51,429 bases of DNA from a virus (IMGVR_UViG_3300031772_000050:1-51429); one strand, 5' to 3'; counted from the first letter of the stretch, positions 30,683 through 38,028 are shown. The notes: generated from the sequence alone by a model not told the origin. Numbers and translations are program-made.

Positions 30683-30853
30683 CTAATCAGATACATCAAA
30701 CTCAGTACCTTTCCGATTTGCCTTGCGAAAGGATTTTTTACAAATACTACTACAATATATTCCTTTTAAGATAGTCTTTTCGCACCATAGGCACGTCTTT
30801 TTATAAGGATAATGTCTTGAAATTTCTTCTTGTCTTTCTTCTAATGTTTTCAT
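30683..30853 (-). CDS. 56-aa zinc-finger protein
   Basis: It encodes 56 residues with CLWC and YCSSICKKSF, an FCS-like finger, followed by a basic region. GGGAGG lies seven bases before the ATG. It belongs to the small-gene cassette array whose spacers share TTTCAACTGGTGCT. Confidence 0.65.
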   Translation of the reverse strand: MKTLEERQEEISRHYPYKKTCLWCEKTILKGIYCSSICKKSFRKANRKGTEFDVSD

Positions 30854-30876
30854 CACACCCTCCCTTTCAACTGGTG

Positions 30877-31074
30877 CTACATAATATCTGTGGTCCCCGA
30901 GCCGATATATGTAGTTGAATCTGTTTTATTTTCTATCATTTTTTGTAGGTAACCTATAAGATGTTTATGTTCTTTAAGAGTAAGCCATTCACATCTTTTT
31001 AAGCCATTTATAGCAGTTGCGGCACACTCCCATAAACATTGATTTGTCCTATCCCATGTTCGGCTTCGCTTCAT
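30877..31074 (-). CDS. Hypothetical protein, 65 aa
   Basis: It encodes 65 residues, helical, starting MKRSRTWDRTNQCLWECAA with a KEHKHLIGYLQKMIENK helix. It is one of the cassette genes with the shared spacer on both sides. No family was recognised. Confidence 0.7.
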   Translation of the reverse strand: MKRSRTWDRTNQCLWECAATAINGLKRCEWLTLKEHKHLIGYLQKMIENKTDSTTYIGSGTTDIM

Positions 31075-31106
31075 TTCTCTATCTCCTCTTTCAACTGGTG
31101 CTCCCC

Positions 31107-31310
31107 TTACTTATCTTCCTGTTCTTCACAATGAAACATAAGTATATATTCATTGGTCTTCTCATTATACTCGTAACACTCATCTACTACTGCTTGTAGG
31201 GGGACACTTTCAAGGTCTTTCATAAAATCCACAAGAGAAGTACCCATCCTAAAAGTTATCTTGTGCTTTGTCCGGATTATTTTTATTTCAAGTTCTTTGG
31301 TATAACTCAT
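31107..31310 (-). CDS. Hypothetical protein, 67 aa
   Basis: It encodes 67 residues with beta strands followed by an acidic end (EYNEKTNEYILMFHCEEQED). It has a strong AAAGGAGG-type site. It is a cassette gene. The function is unknown. Confidence 0.7.
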   Translation of the reverse strand: MSYTKELEIKIIRTKHKITFRMGTSLVDFMKDLESVPLQAVVDECYEYNEKTNEYILMFHCEEQEDK

Positions 31311-31377
31311 TTTCTCTCCCTACCTCCTTTTTTACCTATCAACTGGTGCTCCCCAAGACACAGAGGGAGCATAATGG

Positions 31378-31611
31378 TTACTCTACTGGCTCATAGGTTG
31401 CTTCAAATATATCAGGCTTACAGGGATACTTCTCACTTTTCACGCCCGTTATAATCCAGTCCCCTTTATCTACTCTCATTACTCCTTCAAGAGTGTCAAT
31501 ATAACACCATGAAGGCTTAGTTGAACCGTATTTGTAACAACCGTCAGGCAATGTGCGACCATTCCATTGAACTGCTTCAATTACTATTGGTTTCTTCCTG
31601 TATTTTTTCAC
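31378..31611 (-). CDS. Phage protein of the KKPVVIEA...GDWIITG type
   Basis: It encodes 77 residues. RKKPIVIEAVQWNG, IDTLEGVMRVDKGDWIITGV and YPCKPDIFEATYE match a small protein found in many phages, often called PGDYG-type. The fold is a compact beta domain. The biological role is not known. Confidence 0.82.
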   Translation of the reverse strand: MKKYRKKPIVIEAVQWNGRTLPDGCYKYGSTKPSWCYIDTLEGVMRVDKGDWIITGVKSEKYPCKPDIFEATYEPVE

Positions 31612-31636
31612 CCCTACCTCCTCTTTTACCTGCGGG

Positions 31637-31885
31637 TTAGTTGCCTAATTCTTCCAGCACTTTATCAATAGCGGCGTTCCAATCCTTTATCTCACAGTTT
31701 TTGCGAGACCTAAAATAAATAGAGCATAAAGGTTTCCGTAGCCCCTCAACCAATTCTCTGATGGAGGCGAGGCAAACCTCCATGTTCTCTATACCAGTAA
31801 ATTCGTTATCGTGCTGGCAATAATCACCACCACAGCAACCTAAATGATGTTTATTCAGTATCTTCCTCAACCTACCCTCTGCCAT
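31637..31885 (-). CDS. Hypothetical protein, 82 aa
   Basis: It starts at ATG 31885, five bases after AGGAGG and inside the end of the gene before. It has HHLGCCGGDYCQHDNEF, a Cys/His cluster, followed by two helices (MEVCLASIRELVEGL and NAAIDKVLEEL). It is probably a metal-binding small protein. Confidence 0.7.
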   Translation of the reverse strand: MAEGRLRKILNKHHLGCCGGDYCQHDNEFTGIENMEVCLASIRELVEGLRKPLCSIYFRSRKNCEIKDWNAAIDKVLEELGN

Positions 31886-32093
31886 CTCCGCCTCCTGGTT
31901 CCCCATACACAATATCAAGGTGGTTCTTCAGCTTGGTATTCTCTGCCCGTAGCCTCTCCACCTCATCCAGGGCTTCCAGGGCGGTTTGGAGGATATTATT
32001 ACTATTCTTATCCCGACAATAGAAGATATTGCCTCTACTAAGAAAATCTTTCAATCCTTCCCTCGCCTCTCTTATATCTTCAGGGCTAATCAT
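31872..32093 (-). CDS. Hypothetical coiled-coil protein
   Basis: It encodes 73 residues starting MISPEDIREAREGLKDFL and continuing with an ALEALDEVERLRAENTKLKN coiled coil. It overlaps the flavoprotein gene stop by four bases. Similar short coiled coils are common phage accessory proteins. Confidence 0.7.
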   Translation of the reverse strand: MISPEDIREAREGLKDFLSRGNIFYCRDKNSNNILQTALEALDEVERLRAENTKLKNHLDIVYGEPGGGDGRG

Positions 32094-32632
32094 GGCTCAA
32101 ATCTCCTCAATCTTTGCGCTAACTCTTTTATATTTTTCTTCTGCCAGCCATTAGGATTATCTGGCTGGTCTTGACTACCAAAAAACATCAAGGCATATGA
32201 AGGAATTATCATACCCATTGTATTCAAAGTTAGAGCAAGATTTTCCAAGATATTCGTTGCGCCACCTCCAGGAGAAACGGCTATAATTCCTAACTTTTTA
32301 CCTTCCAAAAGAACACTATTGTTATCCCAATCAATATGCTCCGTAAGCATATCTATAAAGTTCTTGAGTTGGCCTGGTATGTTAAACCAATAAGTTGGAG
32401 TAGCGATAACAATACTATCGGCCTCTTCCATGTCTTTGATAAAAGGATACCAAAGCGGCTTTCTCATTAAATTGCCGTCATGCGGAAAAAAAGCATAATC
32501 ATAAAGATTTACCCTTATGATTGTTACCTGTTTACCTGCCTCCTTCTCAAAGATAGTCAATAATTTATCTACCGTACCCTTTTTGAGAGGAGAAGCATTT
32601 ATTGTAACTATTGATTTCCTTTTCTTCTTCAC
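32090..32632 (-). CDS. Flavodoxin-fold NAD(P)H-dependent FMN reductase
   Basis: It encodes 180 residues. The FMN phosphate site is NASPLKKGTVDKLL at 12-25, followed by IVIATPTYWFNIPGQLKNFI at about 74-93 and a second ring-binding loop AVSPGGGATN at 118-127. These are the marks of the NADPH-dependent FMN reductase/quinone reductase family. It would transfer electrons from NAD(P)H to quinones or other acceptors in the cytoplasm. This is a metabolic gene unusual in a phage of this size; its neighbours are small unknowns. Confidence 0.85.
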   Translation of the reverse strand: MKKKRKSIVTINASPLKKGTVDKLLTIFEKEAGKQVTIIRVNLYDYAFFPHDGNLMRKPLWYPFIKDMEEADSIVIATPTYWFNIPGQLKNFIDMLTEHIDWDNNSVLLEGKKLGIIAVSPGGGATNILENLALTLNTMGMIIPSYALMFFGSQDQPDNPNGWQKKNIKELAQRLRRFEP

Positions 32633-32895
32633 GGCTTCACCTCATCAAACAGCTTATCCAGGGCTTGCTTGACTTCCTCAAGGCAAACATTATGACCATA
32701 AGTTTCGCCTTGAATATACTCATTATCTTGCCTATCCCCTGCTATTTCGAGAGGCATCGCCTTCTTCACCTCCTGCTTGATGGCAAGGAGGGCTTTATCT
32801 AATACTTCTGTCTTATCTTTCATGCCGATTACAGGGCTAAACGTTGCGTAATGCCATTTATTGCCAAAGTCTGCTATTATTTCTCTAATACTCAT
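32629..32895 (-). CDS. Paralogous small protein, copy 1
   Basis: It encodes 88 residues sharing MSIR(E/K)I at the start, LLAIKQEVKK in the middle and QALDKLFDEV(K/R)P at the end with the gene at 33218-33481. The DNA of the 3' end is almost identical for over 30 bases, so the duplication or exchange is recent. It overlaps the flavoprotein start. Confidence 0.75.
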   Translation of the reverse strand: MSIREIIADFGNKWHYATFSPVIGMKDKTEVLDKALLAIKQEVKKAMPLEIAGDRQDNEYIQGETYGHNVCLEEVKQALDKLFDEVKP

Positions 32896-32906
32896 ACTGC
32901 CCTCCC

Positions 32907-32999
32907 TTACTCGTTCGAAATATAACCAAGTAAAAACCCGAGACCAAACATTATTAGTCCAAAAATTAATCCATTAAACCACACTTGGTAAGCACTCAT
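32907..32999 (-). CDS. 30-aa hydrophobic membrane peptide
   Basis: MSAYQVWFNGLIFGLIMFGL and the following GFLLGY form one membrane span. AAGGAGG lies nine bases upstream. It belongs to a set of very short membrane peptides in this region. Confidence 0.55.
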   Translation of the reverse strand: MSAYQVWFNGLIFGLIMFGLGFLLGYISNE

Positions 33000-33032
33000 A
33001 CTACGACGCCTCCTTATATCTACTAATCTTTT

Positions 33033-33155
33033 CTACCGCTTGCTCTCATAGCCACCTGTGAATAAAAGTAGCCATAATAATGCCCACACCTTACAATGAC
33101 AAGCACATACGATAATTACTACATCAACAATAACTACCCCCCAGTTTATCTTCAC
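33033..33155 (-). CDS. 40-aa membrane peptide
   Basis: It encodes 40 residues from GTG at 33155 with GGGGG upstream. Two hydrophobic stretches (VVIVDVVIIVCAC and VWALLWLLLFTGG) are separated by HCK. It overlaps or abuts the 21-aa ORF before it. Its role is unknown. Confidence 0.45.
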   Translation of the reverse strand: MKINWGVVIVDVVIIVCACHCKVWALLWLLLFTGGYESKR

Positions 33156-33221
33156 TCACTCCCCCTCATCCCATAACCAAATAGCGGTTGCTCCCCATAT
33201 ATCGGTTCTGTCTTTTGTCAT
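33156..33221 (-). CDS. 21-aa miniprotein
   Basis: A tiny ORF coupled by ATGA to the preceding paralogue gene, Trp-rich (MTKDRTDIWGATAIWLWDEG). It is weakly supported; it may only serve to carry ribosomes to the next start. Confidence 0.3.
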   Translation of the reverse strand: MTKDRTDIWGATAIWLWDEGE

Positions 33222-33481
33222 GGCCTCACCTCATCAAACAGCTTATCCAGGGCTTGCCTTATCTCGGTCTTGGCTTGGTTATAGGCATCATCTAAATCAT
33301 GTCGGTTAAAGTTTTCATAGTTTTCTCCCTCTGTGCTTCTATCTTCCCCTACCACCTTCTTCACCTCCTGCTTGATAGCGAGGAGGACAACATCTATTCT
33401 TCCACCTTTTCTACAAGCTAAACAAGCACAAGGTTGGAAATGGTTTTCAATCATTTTTAAGAGTATTTTTCTAATACTCAT
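33218..33481 (-). CDS. Paralogous small protein, copy 2
   Basis: It encodes 87 residues, paralogous to 32629-32895 at both ends and in the centre. The variable middle here has a Cys cluster (CACLACRKG) absent from copy 1. Shared ends with different middles fit domain shuffling. Confidence 0.75.
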   Translation of the reverse strand: MSIRKILLKMIENHFQPCACLACRKGGRIDVVLLAIKQEVKKVVGEDRSTEGENYENFNRHDLDDAYNQAKTEIRQALDKLFDEVRP

Positions 33482-33532
33482 ACTGCCTCCTTACTCTGCC
33501 AACAATATGGTTCATATTCCCCTCTCCTTCTT

Positions 33533-33730
33533 TTACTCTTCTATAAATATTCGTTCTAACTCATCTAAACATTCTTTTATTGACCACATAGCGCGTGCAT
33601 CTGGGAGATGAAATCTTAACCATTCTAAATATTTTTGATGTATTTCATCCGCTAAAGTTTTATCACTTCTATATATATTACCATGACGTTTTTTTATCTG
33701 GTCAATAACCGAATCTCTTATTTTATCCAT
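33533..33730 (-). CDS. Hypothetical protein, 65 aa
   Basis: It encodes 65 residues, largely helical (IRDSVIDQIKKRHGNIYRSD, IKECLDELERIFIEE). It starts MDKIRDS. No family was recognised. It is a cassette-region gene. Confidence 0.7.
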   Translation of the reverse strand: MDKIRDSVIDQIKKRHGNIYRSDKTLADEIHQKYLEWLRFHLPDARAMWSIKECLDELERIFIEE

Positions 33731-33758
33731 TTCTCCCTACTCTTTCTCCTCATCCCAG

Positions 33759-34424
33759 TTACGATAGGTGGTCATTCAACCGCTTGATTACCTCGTTAAT
33801 CTTATCCTTACACATCAGCGTTGCTTCATCAGTAGGAGGATAAGTAAAGTAGAGAGGCTCAACCTTCCCCACCTTCTCCTGCGGCTTCTCATTTCCATGT
33901 ATAGGACATTCTTCGTACTCATCTATTCTATCGCAACCACATTGGTATTCCTGCGGCTTCTCTGGCACATGCATTATAAGGCCGTCGTGCTTGGCTGGCT
34001 CATCCAGACGTGGGTCATGTTCCACACAAAACTTATTCCTTGTAGTAGGTGTATTACATCCTACTTGTTGACAGACATTGTAGTATTTCTCCTCACCCTT
34101 GCCATAGACAGTATCAAAGATAGTTTTAGCCGCTTCGGTATAGGGGCGGTTATAGATTATTTCTTCCATTTTCTGTAGTTCCATCTGCCTCGGGATACCC
34201 CCAGCTTGAAGGATGTCATCAGCAAACTTCAACAAATCCTCCCTTAGCCAGGGTATTTCCTCGCCTAATGCGTCTGCTAACTTGTCCCTACTCAACTCCT
34301 TCCCCTGTGCCTCGCTATCCCCCCAGATTTCACGGGCGAGGCGAATGGCATCGAAATCATACAACTCACCCTGTATTCCATACAACTCCTTTACCCTCTT
34401 CTCAAACTGCTCAATTTTACTCAT
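33759..34424 (-). CDS. Hypothetical Zn-site protein, 221 aa
   Basis: It starts MSKIEQFEKRVKELY and has an AIRLAREIWG motif, both shared with the protein at 34844-35407, so their N-termini are paralogous. The C-terminal half has several Cys/His pairs (CQQVGCNTPTTRNKFCVEH and CGCDRIDEYEECPIH). The function was not recognised. Confidence 0.78.
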   Translation of the reverse strand: MSKIEQFEKRVKELYGIQGELYDFDAIRLAREIWGDSEAQGKELSRDKLADALGEEIPWLREDLLKFADDILQAGGIPRQMELQKMEEIIYNRPYTEAAKTIFDTVYGKGEEKYYNVCQQVGCNTPTTRNKFCVEHDPRLDEPAKHDGLIMHVPEKPQEYQCGCDRIDEYEECPIHGNEKPQEKVGKVEPLYFTYPPTDEATLMCKDKINEVIKRLNDHLS

Positions 34425-34509
34425 TTCTCCTCCCCATTACCACCCACACATTCATCACCATGCACAACACCACTCCCACTAACCCTATCCACTCTCTCAT
34501 CGTTATCAT
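34417..34509 (-). CDS. 30-aa membrane peptide
   Basis: It begins with MITMREWIGLVGVVLCMVMN and ends GRRNE, giving one membrane span. The start overlaps the stop of the preceding gene and the end overlaps the next start by eight bases. Confidence 0.5.
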   Translation of the reverse strand: MITMREWIGLVGVVLCMVMNVWVVMGRRNE

Positions 34510-34877
34510 AGTATCACCCTTCCATCTCCACTCTCCACCCCAAGTGGGTGTTTACTTTCATCTAAGGAAATGGGTTTCTCCCTCCAATCTACCTTCACCC
34601 AGGGCGACTCCTCCCTGCCACACACCCTACTCCTTCCACCCTCCACCACAATGCCCTTCCCCTGCCTTCTCGCCAACTCATAATCTATGTGGTGGGTCAG
34701 GTGGTTCAGTCCAGCAAAGGAAAGGGGGAAGTTGGGTATCTGGTACGCAACGCTATCTATTAAGTACCCAATTCCATCTTTAACAGACAATAGTTGCCTT
34801 TCATCCATCAGTGATAACATTACATCTATCTCACTGCTGTGTGTCAGCACACTACATCCTTCATTGTACACTTCCAT
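34506..34877 (-). CDS. Hypothetical protein, 123 aa
   Basis: It starts at ATG 34877, directly after AAGGAGGAGG. It contains VMLSLMDERQLLSVKDGIGY and LNHLTHHIDYELARRQGKG, with His residues that could bind metal. It overlaps the end of the upstream gene by 34 bases. No family was recognised. Confidence 0.72.
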   Translation of the reverse strand: MEVYNEGCSVLTHSSEIDVMLSLMDERQLLSVKDGIGYLIDSVAYQIPNFPLSFAGLNHLTHHIDYELARRQGKGIVVEGGRSRVCGREESPWVKVDWREKPISLDESKHPLGVESGDGRVIL

Positions 34878-35407
34878 ACCTCCTCCTTCATCTCCCTCTG
34901 TGTCCCTAAATACTCTTTCCAATGCTTATCACAAAGAAGGAGGGCGTCGAATGCTCTATTTAACTCTCCTTGCGACCATTCGGGCTGACCGTCATCTTCA
35001 TTTATTGTGGGTACAAACTCACACATGATAGCTCTAAACTCTACCCTACTCAACCTCTTCCCCTGTGCCTGGGCGAGTTGCTTCTTGAGGGAGACGAGTT
35101 CAGAACCTTGCTCATTATATAGTCGTTTTAACCCAGAATATACTCCTTCTGCCAGTTGTGCTTTTGCCCATAAGTCTCTATACTCCTCCATCTCCGCCTT
35201 CAACTTCTTATTTTCTGCTTCAAGTTCTCTTATTCTGTCGCACCACTCTTGAGCTTTCATTTTATAGTATGCTAAATCGTTTTTGTCCTCACCTCCCCAA
35301 ATCTCACGGGCGAGGCGAAGGGCTTCATCAAACATGGCTTTCCTGCGGTGGATTTTACTTTCATAAGCGTGTTGTAACCTCTCCTCAAAATCCGTTAGCT
35401 TGCTCAT
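34844..35407 (-). CDS. Hypothetical coiled-coil protein, 187 aa
   Basis: The N-terminus is paralogous to 33759-34424 (MSK-x-FE-R, ALRLAREIWG). A long coiled coil follows (RIRELEAENKKLKAEMEEYR). The C-terminal third is folded and acidic. It may work with its paralogue as an adaptor pair. Confidence 0.78.
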   Translation of the reverse strand: MSKLTDFEERLQHAYESKIHRRKAMFDEALRLAREIWGGEDKNDLAYYKMKAQEWCDRIRELEAENKKLKAEMEEYRDLWAKAQLAEGVYSGLKRLYNEQGSELVSLKKQLAQAQGKRLSRVEFRAIMCEFVPTINEDDGQPEWSQGELNRAFDALLLCDKHWKEYLGTQREMKEEVWKCTMKDVVC

Positions 35408-35715
35408 TTAAGCCCCTCCTTTAACCGTTTATCCAATTCTGCCTGTAGGTAACGGCTTGCGAAAAACTTTACCTTCAAGCGCGGTGGTATGCGGAGAGGA
35501 GTTCCCATAAACGGGTGCCGACCCATACGCGCCTTTGTTACGTAGACCCTGAAATTACCAAAGTCCCGTATCTCGATACGATCACCCATAATCAGAGCAT
35601 TAGCCATGACCGGGAACAACTCCCTCAATACTGCCTTTAACATGTTGACCGAATACTTACCTTTGGTATTCTCCTTTATCAGCTTACAAAGTGTCTCCTG
35701 ACCGTATGTCATCAT
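35404..35715 (-). CDS. HU/IHF-family DNA-binding protein
   Basis: It encodes 103 residues. After two helices, DRIEIRDFGNFRVYVTKARM leads into GRHPFMG at 65-71 (the family's GRNPxTG arm) and the PPRLKVKFFASRYLQAEL C-terminal helix. It bends DNA as a dimer and could help assemble the origin complex or compact DNA. It lies one gene downstream of the replicative helicase. Confidence 0.85.
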   Translation of the reverse strand: MMTYGQETLCKLIKENTKGKYSVNMLKAVLRELFPVMANALIMGDRIEIRDFGNFRVYVTKARMGRHPFMGTPLRIPPRLKVKFFASRYLQAELDKRLKEGLK

Positions 35716-35722
35716 TGCTTTG

Positions 35723-35929
35723 TTATCTCCTTTCGTCTATATTTAGCTTTCCAACTACATAGTCAATGTATTGACTGTAAACTTCTGTGCTGTAAGGAAT
35801 AATCTTTTCTTCTTCCATGCGCCTAATTATTTTCTTACAGGCTTCATAACAACGCCATTCGTTAAAATCATACTCCCCAGGATTATCTATAAAATTCTGG
35901 ATCTCGGTATCTATCTCGCGTGTTATCAT
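35723..35929 (-). CDS. Hypothetical protein, 68 aa
   Basis: It encodes 68 residues, helical and charged (EIDTEIQNFIDNPGEYDFNE, YEACKKIIRRMEEEK). It overlaps the end of the helicase gene by 47 bases. No family was recognised. Confidence 0.7.
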   Translation of the reverse strand: MITREIDTEIQNFIDNPGEYDFNEWRCYEACKKIIRRMEEEKIIPYSTEVYSQYIDYVVGKLNIDERR

Positions 35930-36770
35930 TTTTTATGTCCTCAAAGGTAAACGTCCATGCGTCAAAATGAACCTTAACGCCATCTTTCGCCTTAACCTTA
36001 CCATGCCGATTCTTCGCTATGAATATCTCATAGTCTCCCCTTGCCCCTGTGTTATACGGCCAGTAACAGAGCATTACCACGTCCGCTATTTCTTCTATTG
36101 CGCCCGAAGACTTAAGTTGACTTAATGTGGGTATCTTCTCAGCTCCCTCACGATTTATCTGGCTGATTACGACGATAGCTATATCCTGTGTCTTAGCGAG
36201 TTCCTTTAACTTGCGGATATACTCACTTACCGCTTCATGCTTACTTGGAAATCCAGCCCAACTAATCATCTGTAAGTGGTCTAAGAACAAGACATCTACC
36301 TTTGGGTTCAGAGACAGGATAAAATCTTCGAGTTCCCTGAACTTGTACCCTATATCATCTTTTATGCCGAACTTTATATCCTTTATCGCTACCTTGAACA
36401 TGTCTATTGCCGAAGCTGTTTTATCAGTAAGATGGTCGAGTTCGAACATTTCGCTGTTTATCCTGGTTTCCCTGCATATAAGCCGCCTTACAAGCTCCTC
36501 TTTCGTCATCTCAAGAGATATATACATAACCTTGACCTGCCTCTGTGCAAGATTCCACGCTAAGTTACAGCTCAAACTCGTTTTGCCCTCCCCTGTCCTG
36601 GCGCCGATTACGTATAATCGTGTTTTCTTTATGGCGATAATAATATCGTCAATGCCTTTAAGACCGGTGCTATACTTTTCTATGTCCCCGGCTTTCCTTG
36701 TCTGCAACTCTGTCCGGATGCCTTCGGTTATCTCACCAATTGACTGGATCGTGAAACTCGGATTTGTCAT
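35883..36770 (-). CDS. DnaB-type replicative helicase, RecA core only
   Basis: It encodes 295 residues from ATG at 36770 (307 if ATG 36806 is used). It has Walker A GARTGEGKTS at 56-65, YISLEMTKEELVRRL, Walker B VDVLFLDHLQM at about 158-168, and AIVVISQINREGAEKIP with ELKSSGAIEE-like order, the marks of DnaB helicases. The DnaB N-terminal domain is missing, as in several phages that use a separate loader. It follows the lambda-O-like initiator and would be loaded at the iterons. Confidence 0.85.
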   Translation of the reverse strand: MTNPSFTIQSIGEITEGIRTELQTRKAGDIEKYSTGLKGIDDIIIAIKKTRLYVIGARTGEGKTSLSCNLAWNLAQRQVKVMYISLEMTKEELVRRLICRETRINSEMFELDHLTDKTASAIDMFKVAIKDIKFGIKDDIGYKFRELEDFILSLNPKVDVLFLDHLQMISWAGFPSKHEAVSEYIRKLKELAKTQDIAIVVISQINREGAEKIPTLSQLKSSGAIEEIADVVMLCYWPYNTGARGDYEIFIAKNRHGKVKAKDGVKVHFDAWTFTFEDIKNDNTRDRYRDPEFYR

Positions 36771-36930
36771 TTTTGTATAACGCTTCCCTTCGTTTACTGG
36801 CTTCATTAAGTAACTTTAAGGCTTCGGGCTTATCCCAAGCCATGCCAAATAGCTTCTTTTCTATCTCCAAGCACATCTTCTCGTTTTCCTTCTTCATAAA
36901 GGCAACCTGCGCCTCTATTACCTTACTCAT
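36733..36930 (-). CDS. Hypothetical protein between initiator and helicase
   Basis: It encodes 65 residues, helical and charged (MSKVIEAQVAFMKKENEKMC, ALKLLNEASKRREALY). The position between O-like initiator and helicase suggests a possible loader or accessory factor, a guess from context. Confidence 0.7.
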   Translation of the reverse strand: MSKVIEAQVAFMKKENEKMCLEIEKKLFGMAWDKPEALKLLNEASKRREALYKNDKSEFHDPVNW

Positions 36931-37597
36931 CCTGGCGACCCTTTCGGACTACACCCTTATTCAGCCTGTTTATCTGGCTATAAAACACGCCTGTGCTGTA
37001 GTCGGATTCCTTTATGAACTTATCCGAGCTGGCAAAAAAACAGGTAATAAGCTCTTTCAGCCGCGGCACGTCAAACATCTTTTGAAGTGCCTTAAAGAGT
37101 TTCCCATCCTTGCCGAAGTTGGCAAAGTACTCCTTGTCAAAAGCCTGTTTGTAAGAGGTATAAAAGAACTTTTGGGGTTCACACAATATTGTTTTCTTTA
37201 GTAAAGTATCTATAGATACTAGTTCACTGTGTCGGTTTTTGTATACACCTGTATCGGTTTTTGTATACGGGTACATTTTTGTATACAGTAGCCATTTGTT
37301 ATAATCCTTTTGAAATGAATAGGTTAGGACTTGACTATGCTCACTTTTGTATACTGTTATCATTTTTGTATACAGTAAGGTTCTTCTTGCCCTATGAATA
37401 GAGGGTTTGCTTAGACCAGTTAAGTTCATAAATTGTTTGGTAGATATTCGGTCTGTTTTTCTACCATAACCATAGGTTTGACGCATTATTACATCTAACA
37501 TTTGCCTTGATTTTCCAGGTATTCTACACTTTGCTAATGCTTCCATAATTTCATGGGCAATGGGTGTAAAACCATTTTCTTTTTGGGGGTTTGCCAT
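36923..37597 (-). CDS. Replication initiator, lambda O-like
   Basis: It encodes 224 residues. The N-terminus NGFTPIAHEIMEALAKCRIP and DVIMRQTYGYGRKTDRIS with TGLSKPSIHRARRTL is the winged-helix domain of phage replication protein O. The middle of the gene contains five iterons (TTTTTGTATAC on the plus strand), which also encode repeated YTKM/VYKS-like peptides. The C-terminal part probably contacts the helicase. As in lambda, the origin lies inside the initiator gene. A leader with terminator/antiterminator precedes it. Confidence 0.85.
   Translation of the reverse strand: MANPQKENGFTPIAHEIMEALAKCRIPGKSRQMLDVIMRQTYGYGRKTDRISTKQFMNLTGLSKPSIHRARRTLLYTKMITVYKSEHSQVLTYSFQKDYNKWLLYTKMYPYTKTDTGVYKNRHSELVSIDTLLKKTILCEPQKFFYTSYKQAFDKEYFANFGKDGKLFKALQKMFDVPRLKELITCFFASSDKFIKESDYSTGVFYSQINRLNKGVVRKGRQDE
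37236..37373. repeat. Iterons: probable origin of replication
   Basis: TTTTTGTATAC occurs at 37236-37246, 37258-37268, 37276-37286 and 37363-37373, with one TTTTGTATAC at 37345-37354. Spacings are about 18-22 bases plus one gap of 68. Each contains the palindrome GTATAC. An AT-rich stretch lies between the groups (37287-37330). A related ATTTTTGTATAA is at the start of the helicase gene. Iterons inside an O-like gene are the lambda-type origin. Confidence 0.8.
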
Positions 37598-37610
37598 TAT
37601 ATTCCTTAAA

Positions 37611-37716
37611 ATAAAAACCCCCTACGCCGTAGCTCAGGAGAGCGGAAGGTTTTTTGAACCTATACGGTTTCGGGGGTCTTTTATCACAAAATAAAAAAAC
37701 CTTCTCACACTCCTGA
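37611..37716 (-). promoter_or_regulatory. Terminator/antiterminator leader before the initiator gene
   Basis: In the transcript, GGGGG (37618-37622) can pair with CCCCC (37672-37676), stacked on TACGG/CCGTA and enclosing two small hairpins (37632-37643; 37647-37661), then TTTTTATTTT. That is an intrinsic terminator before the ATG. Alternatively the 5' leader (37694-37716) pairs with 37634-37655 over ten plus seven base pairs, which excludes the terminator. The plus-strand view of the inner hairpins resembles a degenerate tRNA D and anticodon arm. Confidence 0.55.
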
Positions 37717-37725
37717 ACCACTATA

Positions 37726-37754
37726 AGTATACACTACCTTTCTACTCTTGTCAA
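37726..37754 (-). promoter_or_regulatory. Consensus sigma70 promoter of replication genes
   Basis: On the minus strand there is TTGACA (37749-37754), 17 bases ending TAGTG, and TATACT (37726-37731). The start point, near 37719, lies just before the 5' arm of the antiterminator helix. Confidence 0.85.
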
Positions 37755-37755
37755 G

Positions 37756-38028
37756 TTACTCACCCATTAACTCGTTCTTAGCCGCCCGCGCCTCTTCGTC
37801 TAACCCTGCCTCTACAGCGGTTTCTTTACGAACCGTTGGCGGTAAGGGGAGGGCTTCGGGCTTCTTCTCATACTCCGCTATAAGGTTATCAAGAAGAGAC
37901 TTGGCGTTCTTAACATAGACACGTGGAACGTCTATATAAGGCTCCCGTTCGTTCTTCCCGTCCCTTTTCTCGGCAGTAAGCCCATCGGTAAGGATTTCAC
38001 TTATGGCTTTAAGGATTACAAGCAACAT
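37756..38028 (-). CDS. Hypothetical protein, 90 aa
   Basis: It starts at ATG 38028 with AGGGGAGG upstream; the longer frame above shadows the SSB-like gene. It has a hydrophobic start (MLLVILKAISEILTDGL) and a helical acidic end (AGLDEEARAAKNELMGE). Its last bases abut the -35 box of the next promoter. Confidence 0.7.
   Translation of the reverse strand: MLLVILKAISEILTDGLTAEKRDGKNEREPYIDVPRVYVKNAKSLLDNLIAEYEKKPEALPLPPTVRKETAVEAGLDEEARAAKNELMGE

Larger units (their letters stand above)
30865..31350. repeat. Conserved spacer repeated between small genes
   Basis: The sequence TTTCAACTGGTGCT or a near copy occurs between consecutive genes at 30865-30878, 31089-31102 and 31338-31350. On the minus strand it reads AGCACCAGTTGAAA just before each ribosome site. 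Identical spacers between unrelated genes suggest recombination boundaries for cassette exchange. Confidence 0.6.

Noticed and set aside
37618-37676. Plus-strand tRNA gene
   Set aside because: The D-arm-like and anticodon-like hairpins are there, but the D loop is too short, there is no T arm and the outer stem has only five pairs. A terminator/antiterminator leader fits better.
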